A stretch of DNA of 64,000 bases from assembly GCF_021462225.1 (NCBI RefSeq), contig NC_061808.1:21923119-21987118 (forward strand). The letters run 5' to 3'. This DNA comes from Girardinichthys multiradiatus. Taxonomy: Eukaryota > Chordata > Actinopteri > Cyprinodontiformes > Goodeidae. The position numbers were made by a program, and so were the translations under genes. This document shows positions 22,501 through 37,000 of this stretch, piece by piece (within the stretch, counting starts at the first letter, position 1; each line of letters begins with the position of its first letter). The notes beneath the pieces are model-generated. The model worked only from the letters and a program-made list of their open reading frames with translations, did not search any database and was not told the origin of the DNA.

Positions 22501-25039
22501 TTAAACTTTCAAGTCTTAAAAATGGCATACTGAGGTCTGCCGTCTATTAGCATTAATTTTCAATGTGTAGCCTGAGGAGCATGCTAAGCTAGAGTAACTA
22601 ATATCTAATGAAAAAGCAATGCAGACTAAAGTCCCAAAAATTTAACACAGCAGGCCAAGCAGCCAAACTCACTTCACCTCCAGAGCTTTTCTTTTCTAAA
22701 TGAAGCCTGTGGTGGACTGTTGTTCCGCAAGTAATGAAAATATTATAGCAGACCACCTAGTCTGTTTTTTCAGCCCTATCTGCTATAATGATCATCCAGC
22801 TTGCTAAAGATAACTTTGATTGCTAAACTTTGGTTGTATTGGTTAAGTTTAAGTGACTGTTACAGAGTGCTGTGTTTACAACTTGCTCACAGACACGTCG
22901 TTATCTTACTTGTTCAAATGCCAATACATTGATTAGATCTGAGTGGGACATGCACATTTTCTACATAGTTTATAGTTAGTTATTTGTTTTAGATTGACTG
23001 CCATTGGTTTTCTACAACCGTTTGCATCAGCAGAGATATTTGCACAAGTACAGTATAGCTTTTAACATCAACGTTATGTGTTCCTCAATAAAACTTTAAA
23101 AGATAAAGTGACTTCTGGAACGTCTCCAGAAGAAAGAGAGCTGTAAAAGTGGTTCTACCTTTAAATTAAAGGTAAACCTGTTAACTCTTAGATTCAGTGC
23201 AGCAGATAATTACAACACTCAGTACAGTAAATGACACCGTTGGCTTTGCTTTGCTGAATGACACATTTGATCATATATAGGTATTTTTACTACTATTTTA
23301 AGAGGCATTTTATCTCAGATAATATACTGGCTTCTATAGGAATGTGTATGAAAGGTAAATGATTTAAAAAGAGAAATAACCTATAAAAATGACAGTTCTT
23401 CAACCCTAGTTTTAATACTAAATTGATAATCTTTATTGTGGTCTTTTTTGCTTTACTTTCAAAGATTAAGATTAATAATAAAGAACTAAAAAATAAGCTG
23501 GTCTGTCAATGAACAACTGTAAAGGGAAGTATTACAGTAAAACTGTTGCTCCATCTTTAGTAGAGACTTTCTGTGTCAGGGTCCTGGCAGTTGTGAATGC
23601 ACACTGCTTTCCTTTACGCAGAGGCCAACCAAGGACAACCCCAATGTGTGTGTTTGTGTGTGTGTGTGTGTGCGTGTAGATTAGGTCAATATGTGCTGCA
23701 CAGTTCCTGTTTTTATGGGAAGCAGTAAAAATACAGATATCCACAAAATGGCATCAACTGTGACCTAATGGCAGACTTGAGTGAGCAGAGAGGAATCTGC
23801 TACTGAATGAAATCTCTGCCGAATGTATGTTTGAATTAAAACCATATGAAAGGGCTGTAGTGGAACAGACATAATGTAGATTTAACAGAAACGGTGGAGG
23901 TGACACCAGGCCAATTGGATTCAACTGCAGGCAATTAAATTACCATTTTATGCTTTTTGCATCTAAGGCACTTAAAAACTCTTAATTGTCTGCACTAATC
24001 ATGCTCTTCACTGCATTTTAACCTTCAGTGAAGAGAACAGAATTAGTTCTGATAGTATTTCCCTGCTCATGTTATCAAATTTCCCTCTAATGGATAAGCT
24101 TTCTCCTGCCTTTTCGTGGCCAAGGGTAAAACCTTCACTTTTTATCTCATTCATTCATACCTGTGTGAGTTCTGTCTGTATTTACGCTGTTGCATCACTA
24201 TTATTGTATTATACAATCAGGGTAACTTCTTTGTTATTCTTGCTATAAAAAGAAGGTGGATATTTCTTGTTACCAAAACCAGTCCATGGAGAGGAGGAAT
24301 GTTTTGGAAAAGTGGTATTTCACTGAAGGCTAAAGCCGTGTGCTGCTCCAGAGGTATGTGGAAAATAGTTTATCTCAGGTTGCTGGCAGTGAGTGTGCCC
24401 TAAGGAACGAAATTTCCTCCAATGTTCTTGGTGGTTTCTGCACAGTTTGTCCCAGCATAAATCACAGAAGAATATATTTCTGATGGATGACTTGGGAGGT
24501 AAAAATTATTCTTCTCTGGCATTTGCTATAGAAACTGTGAAATGTTAGGACTGTATGAATATGACATCACCAGATGTTGAATGAAATATGAACATCATAA
24601 AGAGTGGTGAAACTTTGTGGGATTGGCAAGAGGTATCTGTTTAAACCATTGAAGTAGTTAGGGGAAGGTGTTGGCAATTCTTTTGTGATCAACATCAACA
24701 TCACATGTTAATTTGGGACTTTTAATGCGTTTGTCTTTTCAGACTGTTCCGTTTATTTTGAAATGAAAGGATTGTAAAACAAACAACTTCAATTATTAAA
24801 AAACAATTAGAAGCGCGCGTTTAATTTTGCAGTGGATTTTCTCTAATCCAGATGTGGTCAAAAGATTAGATAAATAAGGATACTCTTCATACACCCTAGC
24901 AAGTTTCTTTTATAGCTATTAGGAATCTTCTAGCTAACTTTTGGCTGGATATTTGACCTACCTTATCTTAACAAATGTAAGAGCTCATTTTAATTTGTTG
25001 GTTTCCTGGCACAAACCCCACATTTAAGCATAGTCCATT
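22501..25039. other. Non-coding, nothing firm; a TG microsatellite at 23646-23674
   Basis: AT-rich, with a short TG repeat. Frame 24116-24403 shows no family features. Confidence 0.5.
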
Positions 25040-26375
25040 CATTTTCAACAGGTTAATTTTGGGTTCATAGCAGAAGCTTATTGTAGCCTGCTTTGTCCAG
25101 TCCTAACCAGTTTTGATCTACGCTTGGTATCATTGTTCTGTAGGAGCAACCAACTCTGTCTAAGTTTAGAGTGTCTGGCTATTTATTTGAGGTCAAGCTG
25201 AAGAATATCTCTTCTCTTTTCTATGTACATTGTGCAATGCACCAAAAACACTGGCAGCAAAACAGACGCTTCACATGATGCTGCCACCACCGTGCTTAAC
25301 AGTTGTTGCACTGTTATGATGTTTGAAAGCCTCACATTTACTCCTCAAAACATGCTTTGGTCACTGAAGCCAAAGGCTCGTTCGCTGTCCTGTTTGACCA
25401 TAAAACCTTTCTTCAAAAGGCATCTGGCTTGTCAATTTGAGTGCTAAAATTTTCAGTTAATCTTGATGGAGTTAATAGAGCGGAGCTCCTTTCTTGTTCT
25501 GGTTTCTTGCATCCTCAGTCCATGATGATGGACTCAAACTCATTTCACTTTGCATGGTGACACCTTGTTCTATTTTATACACCTATTTAATGTTCAGCTT
25601 GAGTCTTGGTGGTTCCTGGATTGTTCTGAGACATTCTAACCAATTTCCTTTCATCTGAGGGGGTCAGTTTAGACTAGATGGTTCAAAGTTGGACACAGTT
25701 GAGTGTTCCAGCATTCCAATGTTCCCAAAAACACATCAAAAATAGGGGAAAGCTTACACTACTGTTACAAATCTATCCATTTTTGTATGCATTTGTCCGA
25801 AATGTTTTGAACCTGTGTGGGTTTAAAAAAAACTCCCCCCTAAATATAAATCCTAATTTCCTCTTTTACTTAAATTTAAAAGAAAGCAACTCTTAAACGT
25901 GGTTTTTATATATACTTTCCAAAACTTTGAAGAATACATAGAAAGTTTTGCATTTATAAAGCAGGTGCTAAATTTTACACAAATGTTAAAATTACACAAA
26001 ACTAATAAGCAAAGCCCAAGAGAACTTGGAAATCTCATAACTCATTTTATTTTACATGTAGCAGCATTCAGAGTTTTTTGGATCTTGAAGCCCAAAATGT
26101 GCTGCCAGCCCAACCTCTGCGGCTGTTTTGATGTGGCTGCAGAGACATCATTTCTCAATATGGATTGTGCTGCACTTTTCTTTTACATTAATTTACCACA
26201 TTTTAAATCAGCCTAACCATGCTAGCTTAACATGAACATCTGTCTTTTGCATACACGACTTGATGTTGGTCTGTCACATAGAATTACTATATGTTACATT
26301 GAAGTTTATACAGTAATTGTAACTTGACAAAGTAGGGAGAGGTTCAAGGAGAATGAATACTTTTGTAAGGCACAA
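25040..26375 (-). mobile_element. Degenerate Tc1-like sequences
   Basis: GATGATGCTGCCACCACCGT-type sequence near 25276, the GAAAGCCTCACATTTACTCC block near 25325 and a terminal AATGAATACTTTTGTAAGGC at 26352 are recognisable Tc1 parts, on the minus strand. The middle is not recognisable, so two copies of different families may be joined. Confidence 0.6.
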
Positions 26376-28449
26376 TGTCCTTGTTCATATGGTTTCTGAG
26401 ATTTATCCTGATAAAGCGCAGTCTCTAAGCAGGATTCCTATCTTCCTCTTGACAGATCTGCTTAGGCAGGGAGAGACCAGTTATGTGCCAATAAGTCTGT
26501 ACTGAACAAGTATTATCTGCATAAATTCATGTAAGCTAAAGATAAAAACTTGGCTGTCGACAAGTTAAATAAATTATGCTTTGCAGTATTTACTCTTGTG
26601 TGGTCTGCAGGCAAAGAGTACAAATGCAGTGGCCTTAACAAGGACTAATACTGAAATGTTTCCAGAAACAAAACCAATTAAGCTTTTTGAGCCTCATGTA
26701 GCAGAAGACAAAATGATGAGGTTTGTGCAATCACTCCAGCTTCTCTTAAACTTTTATTTTAATTGATCAAGTGGATCTTAACCACAAAAAGCTTAAGTTT
26801 AAAAAAAGATATTCATATGAAGGAGCACTGACAGGATTTCTAGTGCTTTTCCACTAATCTGACGGTAAGCAGGACTTAAGGACTGTAAATTTTAGAAATG
26901 AGAGTTTCTTATTTCCAAAAGCTGATAATTGCAAGCAGCAAGCTAGAGTGCAATTGCAAGCACGTAATGAACCATGAAGCCAAATGTGGAAGAGATCACG
27001 ATCTACAAATAGGCTTGTTTCATGCACTTTTATGCAGAGTACAAAGCAGTTACCCATGTGAAGGTTTACTATTTGACAAGTTTAGAAGAGACTGATAAAG
27101 ACAGAAATATATCAGTCCAAGAATTTGTGGAGAAAATGATTCAATGGTAGATAACATGATAAAATCTAACGCTGACATAAACATATTTATTGAGTAATGC
27201 TTTAACTAAACTGATAAATATGCTATCTCCTTGCAGAATGACCATGGGGTGAAAAAACAACTTTGCATCTGAGATACTGTTGATGCAGTACAGAGAGCTA
27301 ACAGGTCTAATATGAACCCAATGTTAACCTAACTGCACCATCTAGTGGCCTAATGCGGACAGGCGCGCATTAAAACGGTAGGCGTGGTAAAAAACAAAAA
27401 CAAAGATAAATACATTTGGATATAACATGTAGAAACCTATAAACACTAAGCCCAAGTAATTAGTGAGGTTCTGGTCTTGGCTCGGACAAATCAATAATAA
27501 TCCCAGACAGAGACCTACAAAAAAAAAACATGGAGAAATAAAATGTGACACTAAGTGAGCAGAACAGTGAAACCTGGACGAAAAGACGCCACAGAGCACA
27601 GCCAAATAACAGATTTTCTGACCAAATAAAAGATTTCAAAAATAGAAGAATAGAAATGACTCAGCAGAAAGCAATCTGAGACCAAACATGGCCAAATCTA
27701 GGCATTAAACAAACACAGAAGGCGGCATACTGACACAAAAAGGCAGACCTATAACATATTCAAATTATAATTATTTTGTGAGAATACTTCAACAGAAACC
27801 ACAACAAAATATATCAGATGCCCTAAAAGTAAATTTTTGAAATTCTTTAGTCAGGATTTAAAAAGTGCTTCTATTTAAAGTGCCATCATTAGGTAATTCA
27901 TGCTACATTAATGTAATTTTAGCAACACACCCTAGGTTGCAAAATCGGTTGTATCAAATGTATCTAATGTGGTGCAAAAAAACTGAGAAAATCAGATATG
28001 TTAAAAGCATCCAATAAACAATTTAAAAACATGTTGAAATATTTTGCTGTTACTTATTGTGTCAGGCAGTTGTTGCCTACGACCCGTTTTCCCACAAGGG
28101 TTTAATGTAGGTTAAAAGTCAATTCTATACTTGCAAATAATTATGGCGTTAATGTAATATCATTGTAGTTTCACCAAAATTAGAAAACGAGAATACAATA
28201 CGAAACTAAATCCAGATCAAAGCAGAACCTCATTAAAACAATGATTTATATTTCTTCAGGAAAATATGTCCAGATACAGAATATTCTGTTACTTGGAATT
28301 TACTGTTTCCTATCATGACCAGTGGTTGTAATTATTCAAAAACTGTTTAATTATTTGAATTTTAAATAGTTAATAAGTTGGTTTCTGGGATGACCAATCA
28401 CCTTAGCGATTGGTGCAGTAAATACCTAAGATAGGCAAAGGAGAGTAGG
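26376..28449. other. Non-coding, nothing recognised
   Basis: AT-rich intergenic sequence upstream of the candidate elovl4 first exon; no supported exon or repeat. Confidence 0.5.
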
Positions 28450-28792
28450 CTTATTGCCTCCCAGAAACGCCACACACGAGAGGCCAAACCCCGCATGCGC
28501 GAAGCCTCCATCTGTCTCCTCGGAGGTTGGAGGAAGATGATGCGGCTGAGCGGACCTCGTTTGTAGCGAGCCAGTCTTTAGACGTAGATTTTTCTCTTGC
28601 CTTGTCTAGTTTCTTGCCAAAAAGAAAAAAAATTACTGCTCAATGTGGAGGTGCGAGTGGAGCGACGCAGAAACTGATTAGGTTCGACGTCAGAGAAGAA
28701 GAACGGAGAAGGGAGAAGAAGGGGAGCGAAGTGAGCAGGGTTGGGCATCAAATTGCACCGGATGTCATTGTACACTGTTAAGTATCAAGGAC
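28450..28792 (+). promoter_or_regulatory. elovl4b: Candidate elovl4 promoter and non-coding first exon
   Basis: A CpG-containing, GC-richer patch in AT-rich surroundings. It contains GCATGCGC at 28493-28500, the core of an NRF1-type site, and ends in a good splice donor (GAC|GTGAGTAA, exon end 28792). The first coding exon begins with an acceptor at 31071, so an upstream non-coding exon is required and this is the best candidate, about 2.3 kb away. The exact start site cannot be read from sequence. An 84-codon open frame here (28527-28781) has no recognisable product and may be only a uORF. Confidence 0.5.
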
Positions 28793-28829
28793 GTGAGTAA
28801 CCCTTTACGTTTATATTTCTGTGTTGCTG

Positions 28830-28871
28830 ATGTGTGTGTGTGTAATTGTGTGTGTGTGTGTGTGTGTGTGT
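28830..28871. repeat. TG microsatellite
   Basis: Interrupted TG repeat just after the candidate elovl4 first-exon donor. Confidence 0.85.
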
Positions 28872-31071
28872 TGAATGCGGTTTTAATTTTTAACTTCAAC
28901 CCTGTTGAACTTATCCGTGTGATGTTTGAATCTGTAAATATTTACAGAGAAAGCCATTGTAACCTCTAATAAGCTGTTTTAATTTGTATTCGTCTTATTC
29001 CCATTTCTGCCTCTTATCTCTCAACACATTTCAGACAACCACCTGTTAAACCTGAAGGAAAATACACCAAATCACTTTAGTTTCTTAAATAGTTTTAAAT
29101 CATGACTGGCTGTGAATATGTAGGAACTCCTCCGAATATATTAGACATCCTGTAAAGTGTTTTAGCAATAAGGGTATTAGTGCAAATTCATGAGAAATTA
29201 GCCAAGATCGTAATACTCTGAGTTTTAAGATCAAATTTCTTCGCATACAGTTTTATTTTTGTATATTCCAGCAGATGGATGCATATATTCGCCGATCAGG
29301 ATGTGTCCCTCTGGGCATTTGTACTTAGGCCCTCATCTAAGCTCGTTGATCAATTGAATTTAAGCCTCTTGAGCGGCCAGAGCTGAAACCTGCTGACACA
29401 TGCGCCCCAGTCTTTTTGTTGCGCTTCGCCCTCTCTCTCTCTCTTTTATCTGGCCCCTGTCATTCTGTGGACTGCACTACATTCTGATGTGCTATAGTAC
29501 ACAATCCCTCAAAGATTGCCCATCCCTGCAGATTATTTAATTCCCACACCTATGTACGACACTGGGTTGAAGTACTCATTTCTTTTGCTCAACACTCACA
29601 TTGGTGGAGAGTAGTTACGGTGTACTTGGCTATTAATTATTTAAAGGACAGCTGATCTGACTCATCGGATTAATAATAGATTAATATAAAGACAAAAGCT
29701 CTCAACTCTGTGGCGGATAAGAGCTGTTTGTTATGTAAAGCGGCCTAATTAGTCTCCGTTATGGCGGACATGCAGAGCCGGCCAAAGCTTGCATGGGGCC
29801 CTAAACTGGATATGATTTTGGGGGTGGGTGACTGCAAGTCACCTAATATCTCTTTAAAATATTCCAGCGTTAAACATTTGTGCATTACACATCTAAGATA
29901 ACTATTATTAAGGTTTTGAACTAGAACGTAAGAATGGTGCAATCTCTTTGTGTCTGGAAGTTAGATTTTCCACAGTATCAATGTAAAAAAAGTACTTCCT
30001 GCAGTGGGAATTAAAACTGGAAAAGCAAGAGGTCACAGAGGAGCCCCAAATATAGTATTCAATGTGTCTGTTGTGCATATAAAACATAGTGAAAGCATAA
30101 ATTAGAGTTGTGCCAACAAGTCAGCCAGAGATAGGAATCAACCAATTTTCTCTTGGTTCGCTCCAAATGTCCAAATCAGGTCGGTCAAAAATCTTTTTTT
30201 CCCACTAAATTCATCTAACTAGGAAGTTGCACCATTCCCCATCTATAAAGGCAGCAACAATCAGCATGCAGCTGAGTGAACTTTGTATTTGATAAAAATC
30301 AGATAAAAGTTAGGAACATATGCTTTGATGCATAATGAGGATCATAATTATTTGTTCAATTTAAAACAGGGACCTCTATCAAAGAATCTTCTGCTATCTT
30401 TTCTCATTTATGTGTTATAGTTCTAGTATTACAGATAGTAATGTACAACCTCTATTTGTGAAATGTTCCTTCAGTGTTTGAACATATAATATGCAAAGAA
30501 ATATTTGTTCACCTTGTAATGATAATTGTAGTTAGCACCAGAACAAGAAGTAAATCGTACTGGTTTTCCTACTTTTAACTAAAATGCACCCAAATAGGAT
30601 GTGACATTATTCCCTGGATTGAGCTCCAACTTCCCAGACCAATCAAATCCAAAATAAAATCAGCACACAACATACTGTGTTAGGTTAATGTTTGTTGCTT
30701 GACTTGCATGATATGTAGGCCTATGTTGATACCACTTGGGTGAAAATATTATTCTAACCAGGCCTCCATTTAAAATGGGAGAAAAACGTTCAATATAAGG
30801 GAGCATTTGTTTAACTAAAATAGTTTTTTGTGCTTCTAATTTCAAAGGTCATCATGTAATTATCCTCTTAAAGTTTGTTTTGTCATAGATTAGAATTGTA
30901 TATGGTTTCCACCCTAACATAAGCAATAAAAGCATAATACGCTGTATGTCGCAGCTGTAATCAAAACTAGTATCCACTAACAAGGGTGGGGCATAGATCT
31001 GTCCCTCTGAGGTGGTGTGCATGACCTGTAATTACATTTTTCTGTTTCTTTGCTGTTTTCTGTCTTCACAG

Positions 31072-31163
31072 TTTAATCACGACCAGCAGTACAGCTATGG
31101 AGGTTGTCACACATCTTGTAAATGACACAGTAGAGTTTTATAAATGGAGCCTTACTATAGCAG
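31072..31163 (+). CDS. elovl4b: elovl4 first coding exon (coding from 31097)
   Basis: The acceptor TTCACAG ends at 31071 and the donor GTAAGA starts at 31164. It holds 25 bases of 5' UTR and the first 22 codons, starting [19 protein letters not shown]; residue 23 (D) is split across the intron. An acceptor just upstream of the ATG implies at least one upstream non-coding exon. Confidence 0.93.
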
Positions 31164-32445
31164 GTAAGATGGGTTCACTAGTTGCTGATCCACTCGCACC
31201 AGCAGCGTGCCTGGAATATAATATTGTTATATCGTAATTGTCTACTTGAGACCAAAAATAATTTTAAAAACATGGTTTTAATGCTTTCCTATGATTGAGA
31301 TTTAAAGTCAGCATTGATGGGTTATAAACTCCACTTCAGAAATGCTTAGACTTTAATTTATTTATGCTGTTAAACCAAATTGTACTAAGAACAAGCAGCA
31401 ACAGTTCCATGTTTTCCTGTTTTTTTATCTACTTTTGGTACTTTTATTCCATCTTAGGGTGTATTGGAGTGGTCTCGTGAGAAAGAAAAACAGAAACAAT
31501 CAGCTAAACTTTAAAGCATCTGCTGAAATGTGGAGATGCACCAATCTGGCTTTTTCTGGGTGTTACCAGTTTCACTAATTCCCACTGGGTTTTTTTTTTT
31601 CAGAACATAGAAAACATTGTTACAGGATGTCCGATAGATATAGTAGTTTTGTATCCAACAACAACAAGATTGTTCCCATTAATGCACCAAAACATAACCT
31701 TTATCTGACTTTTTTTTAATCCAAAAAGTGCTTCAAAATACATTCTGTTGTTTGATCTGTTCACAGACTGTAAAACATAAAAGTTCTTAGTTTTGATGCA
31801 TTCATATCAAGAGAAAAAAACTGAGAACCTTTAGTTTTTGACCTAGCTGATCAAGGAAAAAAATAGTTGATTCCAGTGTCTGGACAGGTGATTGATGCAT
31901 TTCTACTTGAATGTAATTTAGAAAGTTTAAGTAAAGTTTCAACTGATGAAAAAAAATTTAAGGTATAAACTAATAAAAAAAACTGTAGATTAATGACACA
32001 CACCCCTCATTTTCTCCAGACAAGAGGGTGGAGAACTGGCCAATGATGTCGTCTCCCTCTCCCACCCTGGCCATCAGCTGTCTGTACTTGATCTTCTTGT
32101 GGGCGGGGCCAAGATACATGCAGGACCGTCAGCCATTTACGCTCAGGAAGACCCTCATAGTGTACAACTTCAGCATGGTGGTCCTCAACTTCTATATCGC
32201 CAAAGAGGTTGGTGCAACTGTGGATGGATAGTAGTTCTTAAAAGTTAAGGTCTTACAAGAAATGTTAAAGACCATCAAGTGAAAAGAAAACTGGGCTTCA
32301 TTGTTCAAAGATCCCATTTGATTTGCTTTTACTAAACAATTTGCCTGTTTCTGCCATGCATAGTTCTTAAGCCTGATGCATATTAAAAGGATAAATTTAT
32401 ATCCACAAATAAAGAATCAAATTAGTTTCAAATTGTTTTCCAGCG

Positions 32446-32479
<34 letters not shown>

Positions 32480-33992
32480 TACACATATATATATATATAT
32501 GTATATATATGACATTTCCAGTCATATAGTCAGATTTAGACCTATTACTACATACAGCTCCAGTCAGTCATTTTCTATACCGTTTCTTCCATAGTGGGTC
32601 ACGGGTGCCTATCTCCAGCAATACATACAGCTCCATTCAATCCAAATTCAGATTGAATTGAACAGTAGTTAATGTTCTTAAATTGATTGTGTGGAATAAG
32701 TTACAACAAAAATGTTTTCAAAGATTGTTCCTAAAAGGAACTTTTTACTGAAGAACATGTCTGTAAATGTTTGTTGTTCTGCCTTTTTGGGATGAGTCAT
32801 CTAAACATGCTTTATTTTATTGCCTTGGCTGTCCTTTCCCAGCCTTGATCTGACTTTGCCATTTGCACCCTCCTATCAGCTCCTACTAGCATCAAGAGCT
32901 GCTGGGTACAGCTACCTGTGTCAGCCTGTCAACTACTCAAATGACGTGAATGAAGTCAGGGTAAGCTCCTTCACGTGCACCTTTCACTAAGCTAATCTGT
33001 GCAAACATCCTATCATGTCTAGAGAAAATTGTATTCACTTAACAAATGTTGACGTTTATGACTGTCACTAATGTCGCACACAGCATTGAGTGCTTTCCTG
33101 TAGCTAACAGGTGGAGTGATGCTGTAATCTTGTTGGTGACGTTAAGAAGATCACTAATTCTGCTGGGCATCAGCGTAGGAAAGCAGCGGAGAGATGATGA
33201 GAGCCCGGGATTCCTATCAGGCTGTTTTAGGACAAAGAGAGTGTGGTACTTGGTCACACCACCTTTAAGCTGCAACTCCACCTCCTTTTGCAGCTCTATG
33301 CTCTGGCTCAATGGGAGGGACTGTAGGGTTCAGAGATATCATAGTGCATTTTAGAGAATGGCCTTGTGGACCATGTGTCTGTCCAATTTACAGGGAATAA
33401 TATAACCTAATTAAACACGAGTATATATGGAGATTTGTGGCAGATTTTGCTAACATAATAAGATTTGTTCTTGTAAGGACTTCTATTATACATTTTTGGA
33501 TATGTCAGAATTACAACCTTTTATTAAGAACAATACTATTAAAAAAGGACCATACATTTTTTTTAGCAGTAACAGGTTGTATTTTGTTAACTGGGGTTGT
33601 GTAGAGTAGGTATCAGAAGTCAACATCTTATCTGTGTTAGACTGAGGTCTGAACAATCTTGGTAAGTTGGTTGGTGGTAAAAATTCATTTTCACTGGAGA
33701 GTTGAGCTAATTCATCAGTGGGACCAGTTCAAAAATGTTTTTATGCCATTTTGAAACAACGTTATAGCATGCTATGGTAATACTATTTTACAAACGTTGA
33801 CACTGTTGTCTCTTAAGCATGAGATGGTTATTAACACTGAAGACAGAGCTGGTCCTACCTTCCGAGTCAATATTTTCTTGTGAATGCTGTGGGTTTTTTT
33901 TCTATTTTAGTTTTACCATTCGCAAGATTTGTTTTGCAATGTTTGTTGTCCTCTCCCCATTTTCCCATCCAGGTGTTTTAGCACTAAAATCA

Positions 33993-34027
<35 letters not shown>

Positions 34028-37000
34028 GGCAAATGCGGCCCAAAGACTTTTTGGTCCGTATGCGTCCCACATCTGACTTTTTCATGGCAGTCACAATGGC
34101 CCGATTCCGATCTTTTTATCTCCAAAAAAAAATGTCAATTGTCCCACTTTCATATGTGGCACTAAATCGGATATGCATCCGATGGTTTTCAAAGCGTCCA
34201 TAGACAGAACAGTCGTGTAGCATTTCATCCGACTTTCATGTTATTGTCTTAGCTCTAGCTACGCATCCACACAGATTTATCTGCATAAGTATCAGTCACT
34301 GCTACACAAAAGGTCATTGTTAATAGTTAATAATCTCTTTTTCTTATCTTTCTTCATCTTTTTTTATGATGTGGTCATAATATTGTCGGCTCCCATTGCT
34401 CAACAACTGAAAAATAACACAGAGATGCCAACATTCATTATAATTTCCGTAAACGGTTCAGCAAAAACCCGGAATTGAGCATCAAGATCTGCAGTGTGAA
34501 CATAGCGTTAATGATGCCCTATAAAAACTGTTGCATTAAAACCAACCCAGTCTGGGTTTTTTTTAACCAGGCCTGTCATTTTAATCTGAAAATGGGTTAA
34601 AGTGATTAATATATAACATTACAGTGGGTTAAAAAGAATAGGTCATTACATGGATTACAGATAAAGGCCTATTTCATGTTTAGTGGAATTGGCATTAAAA
34701 TTATGACATTAAAAAATGAGACTTTTACTGACAAATCAAATTTTGATAACAAATGTCATATAAATCCCTGTATAAAATATACACTGTCTTTTTTATTGAC
34801 TTTCCAGCCAGTTTTTTGATCAGCATGAAAGCTGAACATAGCTAGCACTAACTCATGCTAAGTACTTAGCAGGTGAAAGGCTAATGTTACCTTAAGTGAA
34901 CAAACTCATTTTCTAGCGTGAATTAAATCCATTTGCACAACCCACTGATTTTAACATTAACCAACCGCATCATTTTATCATTTTATGATTTCTTATTTCA
35001 TGCTGTAGTAGAGGTTCAGTGCGGTCTTGTCAGGCTGTTCTAGGCTAAGGTTCAAAATGGTGGCCTGTGAAGAATGATGGTGCTCCTTCTAGTCTTTTAT
35101 CAACCCACCAGTTTCAGTCAGTTTCTGACCCAATGTTTGGTCAAAACTAGTAGCTTTGTTCAGGAATATTATAGGACTTCAACTGTTGTCATTGGTGTGT
35201 ATGAGCATACACATGTTTTATCTAAATATTGTGTTACTGTGCAGATCTTGTGTATAGCACACACTCACTCTGCCTCTTTTATGTATCCAGATAGCATCTG
35301 CTCTTTGGTGGTATTACATCTCCAAAGGGGTGGAGTTCCTGGATACGGTCTTTTTTATAATGAGGAAGAAGTTCAATCAAGTCAGCTTTCTCCACGTCTA
35401 CCATCACTGTACCATGTTCATCCTCTGGTGGATCGGTATCAAGTGGGTCCCAGGTGGACAGTGTGAGTAAAAGGATTGTCATTTGTTATACAGTCCAGAC
35501 TGAACAAGTCTTTTATGCTTGTTGGACATTTATCAAGAACCTGGACCAAATTACATCTGCTAAAATCTTGACCCTATCTGCAGCGTTTTTCGGAGCAACC
35601 ATCAACTCTTCCATCCATGTGCTCATGTACGGTTACTATGGCATGGCCGCCTTGGGACCTCATATGCAGAAGTACCTCTGGTGGAAGAAGTACCTCACCA
35701 TAATTCAGATGGTGGGTAAAACTTTTAGAGATACACCTTATACGCAAGAAAATCGAACTGCTTTTCCAGTTACAGACTAGAAACCCTTCTTACATGATTT
35801 CACTCTTTTTAGACATAGATTCATGCAGAGCTTGTTATGATAATAAAATATTGCTGTTGAAATGTACGTATATGCACAGTATAATAATTTGAGAGAGATA
35901 CCACTTTCATTAGCCTTCTATTGCTTCTATTTACTGTGATGGTAGTACTGAGTGCATTCATGGCACTGTTGTTATATCCTGTCGGTGTTGATCAGCCTGC
36001 CTAAAGCAAGTCACTCAGTAAACTTGACAAAAGCAAAAGATTAGCTACAACAGAATATAGACAACTAAATATAGTTGTCTATATTCTGTATTGTCTTAAC
36101 AGTAAATGGGCAATAAGAACGGTTTTTAAATATTGATTTATGTGCGAATAAAACCATTTAAAAACATTTGGAACTTATTATTCTTCTTATTCTCACAGCA
36201 TAATTTCAAGTACTTATGTATTTTCCTGTTGTTTTTAAAGGAATTTCTCAAGTGCAGAATATTGTCATTTTTTGTATTTCTCTTCTTTATGGAGTAACAC
36301 TATCGACCGATTTCCCAGTCTGTGGTTTTTGTGAAGTGTTGACTTTGGCTGTTTCCCAGTGGTGGTTCTTGCACAAATGGTACCACAGGCAAGTCCACCT
36401 CTCTTTTTAGAAACATCCACTGTCAGCACAGCTTTATAGCTTTTATGTTTACTGATAAATGGAAAGAGTTTCTGACAAGCCAGTAATCTGAAAATTGAGC
36501 TGGATATCATGCGATTCCAGTCACCAGCTCTTAGCTTGCCAACAGTTTTAAACTAACGATACCTTAATAAGAGTGATGGGTAGAGGAGTAGCACCACCAT
36601 AATACTCGATGCTCCATAAAGCCAAAAGAAAACACCGGTCACTTTCTTTGATGTCTCTTTGAACTGACTTTAAACCATTAAGGCAACTGTTGCCCAGTAG
36701 TTGTCTTGCAATTCAAAAGTCCTCGGTTTGATTCCAGCTTCCTCCTGCTACATGTCGATGTGCCCTTGGGCAAGAGACTTAACCTCAAATTGCCTACGAA
36801 TCTATGTATTGGTGAACAAATGTGTGTGTGTGTATGTGTTTGTGTGTGTGTATGTGTTTGTGTGTGTGTGTGTGTTCCTGTCTTGGCATCACAGTCAGAA
36901 CCATTTTCCCGATTTCACCATCAAATTGAGGACCGTTTGTACCAAAGTGAGGACATTTTGCTGGTCCTCACGACCTATTTTGCTAACGGTTAGGTTTAGG

